DNA of 64,000 bases, taken from contig CP155577.1 of NCBI GenBank assembly GCA_001306305.2, positions 1,843,501-1,907,500 on the forward strand, written 5' to 3'. Origin of the DNA: Citromicrobium bathyomarinum. GTDB lineage: Bacteria > Pseudomonadota > Alphaproteobacteria > Sphingomonadales > Sphingomonadaceae. The notes beneath the pieces are model-generated. The model ran no database searches, had not been told where the DNA came from, and worked only from the letters and a program-made list of their open reading frames with translations. Made by a program: the position numbers and the translations under genes. Shown piece by piece: positions 1 through 9,576 of this stretch (position 1 is its first letter; the number at the start of each line of letters is the position of its first letter).

Positions 1-308
1 CCCTCGATGCTGGTCGCACGATAGGATGCCCACGCCTTCTCGATCGCGGCCTCGCCCTCGCGCACGTTCTTTTCCGCTTCAGCGTAGCCGATATTGCCGT
101 TGAGCGCCTTGTGCGCGTTATCGACGATCAGCACCGCATAGGTGTCAGCGACCGTCTTGAGGTCTTCGAGCGGCTCGACGCGGTCGACCAGGATAGTCGA
201 AAAGGCCGCCTCGTTGTTCTGCGCGGTGTGATAGAAGGCCCCTGCGAGCGCCAACAGGGCGGCGCTTAAGATCGCGAGGCAGGCAAAGAGCTTTAGCTTC
301 AGGGTCAT
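1..308 (-). CDS. Methyl-accepting chemotaxis protein, N-terminal part
   Basis: Reading the minus strand from the ATG at 308 gives an open frame that runs off the left edge. It starts with a short basic stretch (MTLKLKLF) and a hydrophobic membrane segment at about residues 7-25. A helical periplasmic stretch follows, with spaced acidic and basic residues typical of the four-helix-bundle sensor domain of chemotaxis receptors (4HB_MCP). Only about 102 residues are visible, so the HAMP and signalling domains are not seen. A GGGAG-like ribosome site precedes the ATG at 7-8 bases. The assignment rests on the general layout; another 4HB-containing sensor such as a histidine kinase is possible. Confidence 0.6.
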   Translation of the reverse strand, partial: MTLKLKLFACLAILSAALLALAGAFYHTAQNNEAAFSTILVDRVEPLEDLKTVADTYAVLIVDNAHKALNGNIGYAEAEKNVREGEAAIEKAWASYRATSIE

Positions 309-489
309 CCGGGAGGATCTTCTCTTCAGTGGAAATGGGAAATACCCGTCCATTCTAGATGAGAAGCGCCGGTTTTGGCGGAAGACCGCCATTTTCTTCG
401 ATGGCAGACCAAGTGGCTGCCCCCGCATGCGTCTGCAACAGCCTGTTCGCAGAGGGTTAATCGGCCCTTCGCGACATCCTGCGTGCCGC

Positions 490-1068
490 CTACCCTCCGA
501 GAATCCCGGCGGCCTGAGCGATCACCCACAGCCCGATGACGAGGAACAGCAGCGCGGCGATGATCCGCACGGCCTTGAGCGATACGCGCTCGATAATCGC
601 ATTGCCGAACCACACCGCGGGCACGTTCGCCAGCATCATGCCAGCCGTGGTGCCGATGGTGACCAGCAGCACGTTGCCGAACTGCGCGCCGAGCGCGATG
701 GTCGCGATCTGCGTCTTGTCGCCGATCTCGACCAGGAAGAAGGCGATTGCTGTGGTCAGGAACGCGCCGAAGCGGCCTGTCTTGGGCTCGTCGTCGTCTT
801 CGAATGTGTCCGGCACCAGCGTCCACGCCGCCATCGCAACGAAGCCGATACCCACCGCATAGCGGAACCACTGCCCGTCGAGCAGTCCGGCGATCGCATG
901 GCCGAGGAATGCGGCGATGCCATGGTTGGCGAGCGTGGCGACGAGGATGCCGAGGATGATCGGCACAGGCGTGCGAAACCGCGCGGCGAGCACGATGGCG
1001 AGCAGCATGGTCTTGTCGCCGATCTCGGCCAGAGCGACCACGGCGGTAGAGGTGAGGATGGCGTCCAC
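490..1068 (-). CDS. GDT1/TMEM165 (UPF0016) family Mn2+ exporter
   Basis: This membrane protein has two homologous halves. Each carries the family signature E-x-G-D-K-T (EIGDKTMLL near the N-terminus and EIGDKTQIA in the middle), which forms the cation-binding centre. Members move Mn2+ (or Ca2+) out of the cytoplasm by cation/proton exchange. The GTG at 1068 is preferred as start because GGAG lies nine bases upstream and the protein then begins with the first membrane helix; an in-frame GTG at 1110 would add 14 polar residues. A manganese riboswitch lies immediately upstream, which supports Mn2+ as the substrate and predicts induction by excess Mn2+. Confidence 0.88.
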   Translation of the reverse strand: MDAILTSTAVVALAEIGDKTMLLAIVLAARFRTPVPIILGILVATLANHGIAAFLGHAIAGLLDGQWFRYAVGIGFVAMAAWTLVPDTFEDDDEPKTGRFGAFLTTAIAFFLVEIGDKTQIATIALGAQFGNVLLVTIGTTAGMMLANVPAVWFGNAIIERVSLKAVRIIAALLFLVIGLWVIAQAAGILGG

Positions 1069-1120
1069 TTTGACTATCTCCGGGCCGGGCGAACAAGACA
1101 GCAACGGCACATGACCTCCC

Positions 1121-1258
1121 GCCCGGCCAGGCGAAAGTCAGGTGCCATTGGTCTTGCCCGTGCGGATCACTCCGCGCCCCTGCGCCACGACCTCTCGGCC
1201 GAGTATGTTGACGCGAGGGAACCGCTGCGCGTGAGCTGCGGCGGGCTACTCCCCAGAT
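1121..1258 (-). promoter_or_regulatory. yybP-ykoY manganese riboswitch
   Basis: On the minus strand the leader of the UPF0016 gene contains the conserved blocks of this Mn2+-sensing class. GGGGAGTAG lies at 1254-1246, CGTCAACATACTC at 1213-1201, and GGCAAGACC at 1158-1150, in the right order and spacing for the two co-axial stacks. A GC-rich stem containing GCCTGGCCGGGCG follows, just before the ribosome-binding region. The class normally turns on Mn2+ exporters when Mn2+ is high. Whether control is on transcription or translation is not evident; no T-tract follows, so translational control is slightly favoured. Confidence 0.85.
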
Positions 1259-1657
1259 GACGGGCGCGAGCTAACAGGGGGGAGGGGGTGGTGCAAGGGT
1301 TGCAGTGGAGAGGCGAACTGGCCTGAAATCATAAATCATGATCTTCAGGAACTGGACCTGACATCGGCGCAATTTGATCTACGCCAAATCTATTTCTAAT
1401 AAAGCGTTCTTGGCGCTTGTCGGTCGCAGCAACAAAGTTTTCAGCTTTTTCGACGATCCAGCGATTAACCTGCGTCACTAAATCTTTGGTCGTCATCGCG
1501 CTAATATCGCGCAGAGTTTTCTTTTGGTGTGCTGCAACGAGAAGGCGTCGGGGGCTTAGAGGAATGGCGTAATGGGCTCCGTCAGTTGCTAACCCGTTAG
1601 TTCTGATGGGTACGCCGTCCGAGATAAGGAACGTATTAGCTGGAGGCGAGGTGGTAA

Positions 1658-2612
1658 GAGCCTGACTCAGAAGTTTATGCGATCTGGCAGTGGCTTGCGA
1701 TGAGGCGGGTGAGGCGGCGGATGTGGGCGATGGTAGTCCATGCGGTGGAACTTTCGATAGTTCTTTCCCAGTCCTTTGCGAGCCGTCGACATCTGCCGAG
1801 CCAGGCGAAGGTGCGCTCGACCACCCAGCGGCGCGGGAGCAGAACAAAGCCCCTGGCGGTGTCGCAGCGGCGCACGATCTCGAGCGTCCATTGCCCATGC
1901 CCTTGAAGCGCGCCGATGAGCTTGTCGCCTGCGTAGCCCCCATCGGCGAAGAGGTGGCGCAGCCACGGGAAGCGGTAGCGGATTGCCTTGATGAGATCGA
2001 CCGCCCCGTCGCGATCCTGAATGCTGGCAGCGTGGATGGTGACGAACAACATCAGTCCGAGCGTATCGGTGATGATGTGACGCTTGCGTCCCATGATCTT
2101 CTTGCCCGCATCGTAGCCCCGTGGGCCGCCACTCTCGGTGGTCTTGACGCTCTGGCTATCGATCACCCCGGCGCTGGGGCTGGCCTCGCGCCCTTCGATC
2201 TGGCGCGCAGCCATCACCAGCAGGTGATTGATCGTCTGCCATAGGCCGCTGTCGCGCCAGGCATAGAAATAGCGTTGAACCGTCGAGAGCGGAGGGAAAT
2301 CCTTGGGCAGCATCCGCCATTGGCAACCGCTTGTTGCCAGATAGAGGATCGCGTTCATCACCTCGCGCAGGTCGGCGCAGCGCGGCCTGCCGCCAGGTTT
2401 CGCGGGCGGCAACAGAGGCTCGATCAAGGCCCACTCGGCATCGCGCAAATCGCTTGGATAACGTAGACCCGGGCGGCTATGCTGCTGCCGGGAGGTATCG
2501 GTCCACATCGCTTATTCCTCGGTCGTTTCTGGCGAAACCCCGGAATCAGCGATGCACCAGCGCGTCAAGCGCAACCAGCTGATATCTCCCAACTACTTTT
2601 GAAGACAGGCTC
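1658..2612 (-). mobile_element. IS5-family insertion sequence (IS1031-like), 955 bp
   Basis: The element begins GAGCCTGACTCAGAAGT on the plus strand at 1658. At 2612 it ends with the imperfect complement, which reads GAGCCTGTCTTCAAAAGT inward. These form terminal inverted repeats of about 17 bases with a one-base gap and a few mismatches. It contains one transposase gene filling most of the length, is flanked by TAA repeats, and disrupts the DUF4238 gene. Ends starting with GAG plus a TNA target fit the IS1031 group; the exact ISfinder name is not claimed. Confidence 0.85.
1675..2508 (-). CDS. IS5-family transposase
   Basis: A 277-residue single-frame DDE transposase. An N-terminal DUF4096-type domain (YPSDLRDAEWALIEPLLP) is followed by the catalytic core, with the first Asp in AGVIDSQSVKT, the second in LFADGGYAGDKL, and the Glu in WVVERTFAWLGRCRRL followed by the family K/R-W-E segment. 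All three catalytic residues are present and no frameshift is seen, so the enzyme looks active. GAGG lies about eight bases upstream of the ATG at 2508. Confidence 0.92.
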   Translation of the reverse strand: MWTDTSRQQHSRPGLRYPSDLRDAEWALIEPLLPPAKPGGRPRCADLREVMNAILYLATSGCQWRMLPKDFPPLSTVQRYFYAWRDSGLWQTINHLLVMAARQIEGREASPSAGVIDSQSVKTTESGGPRGYDAGKKIMGRKRHIITDTLGLMLFVTIHAASIQDRDGAVDLIKAIRYRFPWLRHLFADGGYAGDKLIGALQGHGQWTLEIVRRCDTARGFVLLPRRWVVERTFAWLGRCRRLAKDWERTIESSTAWTTIAHIRRLTRLIASHCQIA

Positions 2613-3208
2613 TAAGGTAAGCGTGATGGAGGTTGTTGAGGAACTGGCCAACCCTACTGCTCATCATAGTATCGGGAAAGTGCTCTAAGACCTGATCATA
2701 TGCGGCCCCATTGATCCCCTCTCGAATGTATTCATCTATAGTTTCTGGATCGTCGGGGCCCTTCATTTGTGCATACCGCGGTCCGATTTCCCTTACAGTC
2801 TCCTCCCAAATTCTTATGCTATGGAACTGGGTCGATTTGAATCCACTTGGAGATCTATGGAATAGAGTACGCACGAATATACTCCATGCGGACATTTCTG
2901 CGTCAGAGAGCCCCACGACAGGAGATTGGACCATCTTCGCGTGCGATCGTGCAGCCATGCTATCGACTCTCTGAAGAAAATCGTTTTCAAGCCAATTGCG
3001 ACCGCGACGGGATGGATTTCTCGTCGAGTAGAGGTGTTTTTCAAATCCGACCTGAGATGGATAAACCCATTCCGCCATCAACTTGGTAGCATGAGGTTTA
3101 TAGAATCTAACAAGTCGCCCATCTTCGCCAGTCCACTGGCGAAGAAGGAACTGCGGAATGTAATGGTGGTCCTTTTGATTACTCACATTTGATTATGCAC
3201 TGACTAAT

Positions 3209-4882
<1,674 letters not shown>

Positions 4883-4995
4883 CGTGGGTCCTTCGGATCA
4901 ATCTGTCGGGTTCGGGAATTGGGCGGTGAGATAGGCGCGAAGCGGCGAGGGGGCAAGCGTCCGCCCGCCCGCGCACCCACACGACAGGATGTTCT

Positions 4996-5925
4996 ATGCA
5001 CGTTGCAGTTATCGGGGCCGGAATGGCCGGGCTTACATGCGCCTCTCGCCTGGTCGAGGCGGGCCACAATGTCGCAGTGTTCGATAAAGGGCGCGGGCCC
5101 GGCGGGCGCATGGCGACTCGCCGGGTGGAGCATGACGGGGCGACCTTCCGCTTCGATCACGGCGCGCAATATTTCACCGCGCGCGAAATGGCGTTCCAGA
5201 CGCAGGTGCGGGCGTGGGAAGCCGACGGCATCGTCGCCCCGTGGCCCGCCGCGAAGGACGGCGCATGGGTCGGCACGCCGGGGATGAACGTGCCGATCCG
5301 GGCGATGGCAGAGGCTCTGGAGGTGCGCTTCGGCACTCGAATTGCCGGGCTGGTGCCCGATCGCGGTGGCTGGCGGGTGGAGGGCGAGGGCGCCCCCGAC
5401 GACCGGTTCGACGCGGTCGTGATCGCGGTCCCCGCCGAACAGGCGGCGCCGCTGCTGGCCGTCCACGCACCCGATTTCGCCGAGGATGCGCGCGATGTGA
5501 AAACCGAACCGTGCTGGACCGCAATGGTCGCGTTCGAGAGCCGTGTCGATGCGCCCGACACCTTGGCCGATGAAGGCGCGATCGGCTGGGCGGCGCGCAA
5601 CTCGGCCAAGCCGGGGCGCGATGCGGACCAGGAATGCTGGGTGATCCAGGCCAATCCGCGCTGGTCGCGCGCCCAGCTGGAGCGGGAGGCGGAGAATGTC
5701 GGAGAGGAACTGCTCGCCCATTTCGCCCGCGCGGTCGGCGATCTGCCGCCGCTCCTGTTCAGCAACGCGCACCGCTGGCGCTATGCTAAGTGCGAGAAGA
5801 ACGACGCGGGCGCGCTGTGGGACGCCGGGCTGCGCATCGGCGTGTGCGGAGACTGGCTGTCGGGCCCACGGGTCGAGAACGCATTTCTCTCCGGTCTGGC
5901 GCTTGCCCGGCGCATCGCAGATTAG
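4996..5925 (+). CDS. Renalase-like NAD(P)/FAD-dependent oxidoreductase
   Basis: A 309-residue flavoprotein. The N-terminus carries the Rossmann dinucleotide fold VIGAGMAGLTCASRL, followed by the FAD-binding FDKGRGPGGRMATRR and FDHGAQYFTAR, the signature stretch of bacterial renalase-like proteins. The C-terminus has the second FAD contact GVCGDWLSGPRVENAFLSG. Bacterial renalases oxidise aberrant isomers of reduced nicotinamide cofactors; the substrate here is not proven. It is probably cytoplasmic, since no signal peptide is visible. A lipoprotein L,D-transpeptidase gene follows 38 bases downstream. Confidence 0.85.
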   Translation: MHVAVIGAGMAGLTCASRLVEAGHNVAVFDKGRGPGGRMATRRVEHDGATFRFDHGAQYFTAREMAFQTQVRAWEADGIVAPWPAAKDGAWVGTPGMNVPIRAMAEALEVRFGTRIAGLVPDRGGWRVEGEGAPDDRFDAVVIAVPAEQAAPLLAVHAPDFAEDARDVKTEPCWTAMVAFESRVDAPDTLADEGAIGWAARNSAKPGRDADQECWVIQANPRWSRAQLEREAENVGEELLAHFARAVGDLPPLLFSNAHRWRYAKCEKNDAGALWDAGLRIGVCGDWLSGPRVENAFLSGLALARRIAD

Positions 5926-5963
5926 TCGGGGAACGGCTTGCGCGCTGCCGCCGTTCGGGTGGC

Positions 5964-7043
5964 ATGAACAGGATATTCAGCCCGCTGTGCCTCGCCCTTT
6001 CCCTCACCGCGCTGACGGGCTGCGGCCTGCAAGGAACCGACACCGACAAGGACGAACAGACGCCTGTCGAGCGCAAGGCTGAGGCGCCTGCCGCGACCGG
6101 CGGCTACGACGATCCGCGCATGGCTGCCGAGCCGGAAGCGAGCGTGAGCGATGGCAAGCTCTCGCTCAAGCTGCCTGACGGCATGACGCAGGAGATGCTG
6201 GGTGACCGCACCCCGGAGATGATCGCGGTGCAGGTGATGCTCGACCACACGGCCCACGCGCCCGGCGTGATCGACGGCTTCGGCGGTGGAAACACCGACA
6301 GCGCGATCCGCTACTTCCGCGAGGCGCACGGGATGTCCGCCGATGGCGGTGTCGATGACAAGCTGCTCCAGGCGCTGTTCGACGAGACGAGCGGCGATAT
6401 CTTCCGCACCTACACCGTGACCGAGAAGGATGCGAAGGGCCCGTTTAAGAAGCTGCCCGAGGACTTCGCCGACATGGCCGAGATGGATGCGCTGGGCTAC
6501 GAAACCCCGCTGGAGATGCTGGCCGAGCGGTTCCATATGGACGCGGAGTTCCTGCAGGCGCTCAACCCCGATGCCGATTTCGGCAAGGCGGGCACCAAGC
6601 TGGTGATCGTGAGCCACGGCAACGAGAAGGTGGCAGGCGACATCGCCAAGCTGGAAGTGCGCAAGGGCGAGGGCAGGCTGGTCGCGTTCGACGACGCGGG
6701 CGAGATCGTCGCGAGCTTCCCCGCCAGTATCGGCAGCGTCGAATTCCCGAGCCCGAGCGGGTCGATGTCGGTCAACACCGTCGCGCCCGAACCCAACTAC
6801 ACCTTCGATGGAGACAAGCAGGAGTGGGGGCCGGACGGCACCTTCATCCTGCCGCCGGGGCCGAACAATCCGGTCGGCGGGACGTGGATCGACCTGACCA
6901 AGGATGGCTACGGCATCCACGGCACGCCGGACCCGGACTTTATCGCCAAGGGCAAAAGCCACGGCTGCGTGCGGCTGACCAACTGGAATGCCGCCGCGCT
7001 CGCCAAGGTGATCGAGAAGGGCACCAAGGTGGTGTTCGCATGA
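5964..7043 (+). CDS. L,D-transpeptidase (YkuD) lipoprotein with peptidoglycan-binding domain
   Basis: The protein starts at ATG 5964, where MNRIFSPLCLALSLTALTGC gives a lipobox (LTGC, Cys20). A longer open frame upstream lacks such a signal. The middle holds a PG_binding_1-like repeat (AIRYFREAHGMSADGGVDDKLL) and a LysM-like stretch. The C-terminal YkuD domain has HGTPDP and the catalytic SHGCVRLTNWN with Cys at about residue 335 of 359. Such enzymes make 3-3 cross-links in peptidoglycan or attach proteins to it, in the periplasm from an outer- or inner-membrane anchor. The catalytic His and Cys are both present. Confidence 0.9.
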   Translation: MNRIFSPLCLALSLTALTGCGLQGTDTDKDEQTPVERKAEAPAATGGYDDPRMAAEPEASVSDGKLSLKLPDGMTQEMLGDRTPEMIAVQVMLDHTAHAPGVIDGFGGGNTDSAIRYFREAHGMSADGGVDDKLLQALFDETSGDIFRTYTVTEKDAKGPFKKLPEDFADMAEMDALGYETPLEMLAERFHMDAEFLQALNPDADFGKAGTKLVIVSHGNEKVAGDIAKLEVRKGEGRLVAFDDAGEIVASFPASIGSVEFPSPSGSMSVNTVAPEPNYTFDGDKQEWGPDGTFILPPGPNNPVGGTWIDLTKDGYGIHGTPDPDFIAKGKSHGCVRLTNWNAAALAKVIEKGTKVVFA

Positions 7044-7059
7044 CCGGCAGGTGCACCGC

Positions 7060-7557
7060 ATGAAACGGCCCGATCCGATCCCGCCCGGCCCGGGGCAGGA
7101 AAGCGTGTGGGACTATCCGCGCCCCGCGATTGCCGAGCCGACGGACGTCCATATCGTGATCGAGCATCGCGGTGTGCGGATTGCGGAGACGCGGGCCGCG
7201 ATCCGCGTGCTCGAAACCAGTCATCCGCCGCAATATTACATTCCCCCGCAGGACATCACCAATGGCGTGCTGGAGCCCGCACCGGGCCGCTCGCTATGCG
7301 AGTGGAAGGGGCAGGCGCGCTACTGGGATGTCGTCGCCGGGGGCGATCGGCTGGCGAAGGTCGGCTGGAGCTATTCCGACCCCACGCCCGGTTTCCGCAT
7401 CCTGACCGATCATGTCGCGTTCTACCCCGCACCGTTCGACCGGATCACGGTGGATGGGGAGGTCGTGACCCCGCAGCCGGGCGAATTCTATGGCGGGTGG
7501 ATCACGTCGCGGGTGGTCGGCCCGTTCAAGGGCGTTCCCGGCAGCCGCTTCTGGTGA
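7060..7557 (+). CDS. DUF427 domain protein
   Basis: A protein of about 165 residues with the DUF427 pattern. It has an early VWDYPRPAIAEP, then VLETSHPPQYYIPPQDI, then CEWKGQARYWDV, and ends with YGGWITSRVVGPFKG. The fold is a small beta-tent with no assigned enzymatic role. ATG 7060 is preferred over the in-frame GTG at 7051; both lie just after the previous stop at 7043, so it is probably cotranscribed with the L,D-transpeptidase gene. Confidence 0.85.
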   Translation: MKRPDPIPPGPGQESVWDYPRPAIAEPTDVHIVIEHRGVRIAETRAAIRVLETSHPPQYYIPPQDITNGVLEPAPGRSLCEWKGQARYWDVVAGGDRLAKVGWSYSDPTPGFRILTDHVAFYPAPFDRITVDGEVVTPQPGEFYGGWITSRVVGPFKGVPGSRFW

Positions 7558-7570
7558 TCGGCCCGCGCGG

Positions 7571-7978
7571 CTAGCGCACGATCACGACCACGGTGCTCAT
7601 CAACCGGCGCGCGGCGGTCCAGATCGAATTGCGACCCGCGCGACCGATCATGTCCTCGACCAGCTCGTCGAACACGCCGCGTTCGTTGCGCGCGGCGGCG
7701 GTGCACAGGTCGACCAGCAGCATCTCGTCATAGCTCAGTGCCATCTGGCACGGCCGGTTGAGCGCGATCGGTTCGGGCCACGCCCTGCCTGCCTCGTCCA
7801 TGAAGACGTGAAACGGGCGCACCGCATCCGACGTGCCGATCTGCGCGGCCAGCGCGCGGCAGCTATATTTGCCCTCGCACCGGGCGAGGTGGACGTAGCG
7901 CATCGCGCAGACCAAGCGGGCGTGGATCGGCGAGACATCGTCGAGATTGGGGGTTGCGAGCAGCGTGTGCAAAGTCAT
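7571..7978 (-). CDS. Conserved hypothetical protein, 135 aa
   Basis: I do not recognise this family. The protein starts at ATG 7978 with AGGG eight bases upstream; an ATG at 7999 lacks a clear site. It contains several Cys and His (RLVCAMRYVHLARCEGKYSC) in the N-terminal third and no signal peptide or membrane segment. It ends in a hydrophobic tail, MSTVVVIVR. Codon use resembles the neighbours, so it looks like a resident gene. It is divergent from the M28 peptidase across a region holding an 11-bp inverted repeat. Confidence 0.7.
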   Translation of the reverse strand: MTLHTLLATPNLDDVSPIHARLVCAMRYVHLARCEGKYSCRALAAQIGTSDAVRPFHVFMDEAGRAWPEPIALNRPCQMALSYDEMLLVDLCTAAARNERGVFDELVEDMIGRAGRNSIWTAARRLMSTVVVIVR

Positions 7979-8024
7979 CGGTTGAGCCCTGTCTATCATT
8001 GCGAGTGCTTCGCAATAGCGTTTA

Positions 8025-8056
8025 AAGCCTGCTTGCAGGGCGCGTCAAGCAGGCTT
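8025..8056. repeat. Perfect 11-bp inverted repeat in a divergent promoter region
   Basis: AAGCCTGCTTG at 8025-8035 and CAAGCAGGCTT at 8046-8056 are exact complements around a 10-base loop. The repeat lies between divergent genes starting at 7978 (minus) and 8124 (plus). No T-tract follows on either strand, so an operator or a structured leader is more likely than a terminator. Confidence 0.55.
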
Positions 8057-8123
8057 CCCCAAAAACACCTCCGACTGTCGACAGGCTTGGCAGATCGTGG
8101 CGAGTGGCTTAGCGCTGCGGGCC

Positions 8124-9515
8124 ATGAAAACATCGCTCGTCGCGCTCGCTGCGCTCTCGCTCGCCGCCCCGTTCTGGGCTTCTCCCGCTCTTGCTCAGGA
8201 GGCACCCGACCGGCTCTCCGCAGTGGCCGATGAGGCGCTGGCAAGCGACACCGCCGCGTGGGACTTCGTCGAAGGAATCACCACCGAGGTCGGCCCCCGT
8301 CAGGCGGGCACCGAGGCGGAACAGCGCGGGCGCGACTGGGCGGTCGAATGGCTGCGCGCCAACGGCTTCCGCAATGTCGCTGACGAACCCTATCAGATGC
8401 AGACCTGGGTGCCGGGCAGCAACGCGACCGCACGCGTCACCGCGCCCTATGCGCAGGATCTGATGATCGTGCCGCTGGGCAACAGCGCCAGCACGGGCGA
8501 AGCGGGGATCGAGGCCGAAGTGGTCTATTTCCCCAGCTACGCCGATCTCGCCGCCGCGCCCGAAGGTTCGCTGACCGGCAAGATCGCCTTCATCAGTCAC
8601 GATATGCGTCCGACTCAGGATGGCTCGGGCTACGGCTTTGCCGGGCCGGTTCGCTGGACCGGCGCAGGGCTGGCCGCGAGCAAGGGCGCGGTCGCGACCG
8701 TGATCCGCTCCATCGGCACCGAGACCGAGCGTACGCCGCATACCGGCGGCACCAGCTTCCCCGCTGGCGTCGAGCCGACCCCGGCAGGCGCGCTGTCCAA
8801 CCCGGATGCCGACAATCTGGAGCGGATGTTCGCCCGCGCCGACGGCAAGCCGATCACCATGAAACTGGTGCTGACCCCGCGCGTCATCGGAGAGACGACC
8901 AGCGGCAACGTGGTCGGCGAGATCGTCGGCCGCGATCCCTCGCTGCCGCCCGTGCTGCTCGCCTGTCACCTCGACAGCTGGTGGAACGGCACCGGCGCGT
9001 TCGACGATGGCGCAGGCTGCGGGATCGTGGCGGCCGCCGCGCTCAACGTTGCCAAGGCGGGCCAGCCGCTGCGGACCATTCGCGTGCTGTTCGCCGGGGC
9101 GGAGGAAGTCGGCCTGTTCGGCAGCACCGCCTATTCGGAGGCGCATATCGACGAGCCGATCGCGGTCGGTATCGAAAGCGATTTCGGCGCGGATAGGATC
9201 TGGCGGATCGACAGCAATTTCACTGCCTCCAACCCCGATCTCTACGGCAAGCTGGCGCGGGCCGTCGCCCGCTTTGGCGTGGCACCCTCGCGCGAAGTCG
9301 CCACCGGCGGTGCGGACATCAACATCGTGCGCGACCAGGGCGGTGCGCTGATCGATCTGCAGCAGGATGGCAGCCGTTATTTCGACCTGCACCACACCAA
9401 CAACGACACGCTGGACAAGATCGACCCGGCGCAGCTGCGCCAGAACGTCGCGGTCTACACGCAGGTGGCCGGCATCCTCGCCAACACCCGCGAACCGTTC
9501 AAGCCGGCGGAGTGA
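8124..9515 (+). CDS. Secreted M28 family metallopeptidase
   Basis: ATG 8124 opens a clear signal peptide (MKTSLVALAALSLAAPFWASPALAQ), whereas the longer frame from 8097 would bury it. The protein has a PA-like inserted domain and then the M28 zinc ligands: His in LACHLDSWWNG, bridging Asp in GAFDDGAGC, the catalytic Glu-Glu in AGAEEVGLFG, Asp in IESDFGAD, and the last His in YFDLHHTNNDTLD. All ligands are present. Members are aminopeptidases or carboxypeptidases acting in the periplasm or outside the cell. A strong hairpin follows the stop. Confidence 0.92.
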   Translation: MKTSLVALAALSLAAPFWASPALAQEAPDRLSAVADEALASDTAAWDFVEGITTEVGPRQAGTEAEQRGRDWAVEWLRANGFRNVADEPYQMQTWVPGSNATARVTAPYAQDLMIVPLGNSASTGEAGIEAEVVYFPSYADLAAAPEGSLTGKIAFISHDMRPTQDGSGYGFAGPVRWTGAGLAASKGAVATVIRSIGTETERTPHTGGTSFPAGVEPTPAGALSNPDADNLERMFARADGKPITMKLVLTPRVIGETTSGNVVGEIVGRDPSLPPVLLACHLDSWWNGTGAFDDGAGCGIVAAAALNVAKAGQPLRTIRVLFAGAEEVGLFGSTAYSEAHIDEPIAVGIESDFGADRIWRIDSNFTASNPDLYGKLARAVARFGVAPSREVATGGADINIVRDQGGALIDLQQDGSRYFDLHHTNNDTLDKIDPAQLRQNVAVYTQVAGILANTREPFKPAE

Positions 9516-9523
9516 CGGGGCGA

Positions 9524-9550
9524 GGGGGCCTGAAGCCGCTTCGGGCCCCC
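9524..9550 (+). terminator. GC-rich hairpin after the peptidase gene
   Basis: GGGGGCCTGAAG and CTTCGGGCCCCC pair over 12 positions (one G-T wobble) around a three-base loop. The hairpin starts nine bases after the stop at 9515. There is no run of T after it, so it may be a factor-dependent stop or an mRNA-stabilising hairpin. Confidence 0.5.
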
Positions 9551-9576
9551 ATCCGCTGCCCGCGCGTTGAAGGCTG

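Larger units (their letters stand above)
1655..2615. repeat. Target-site duplication TAA flanking the IS
   Basis: TAA at 1655-1657 and TAA at 2613-2615 lie directly outside the two IS ends. A 3-bp TNA duplication is the hallmark of the IS1031-like branch of the IS5 family. The intact duplication, plus exact frame restoration of the interrupted gene, indicates simple transposition with no later rearrangement. Confidence 0.8.
1329..3186 (-). pseudogene. DUF4238 protein gene interrupted by an IS5-family element
   Basis: The two parts of one gene flank the insertion sequence. The 5' part (3186 to 2613) encodes MSNQKDHHYIPQFLLRQW, the typical DUF4238 start, ending ...NNLHHAYL. The 3' part (1657 to 1329) encodes ...TSPPANTFLISDGVPIRTNG to the stop. 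Joining the flanks with one copy of the TAA target repeat restores a continuous frame (HHAYL-TTSPPANTF) of roughly 300 residues. The gene was therefore intact until the insertion and shows no other damage. DUF4238 proteins are of unknown function and are common in accessory regions. The base composition of the 5' part is visibly lower in GC than the neighbours, suggesting acquired DNA. Confidence 0.85.
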
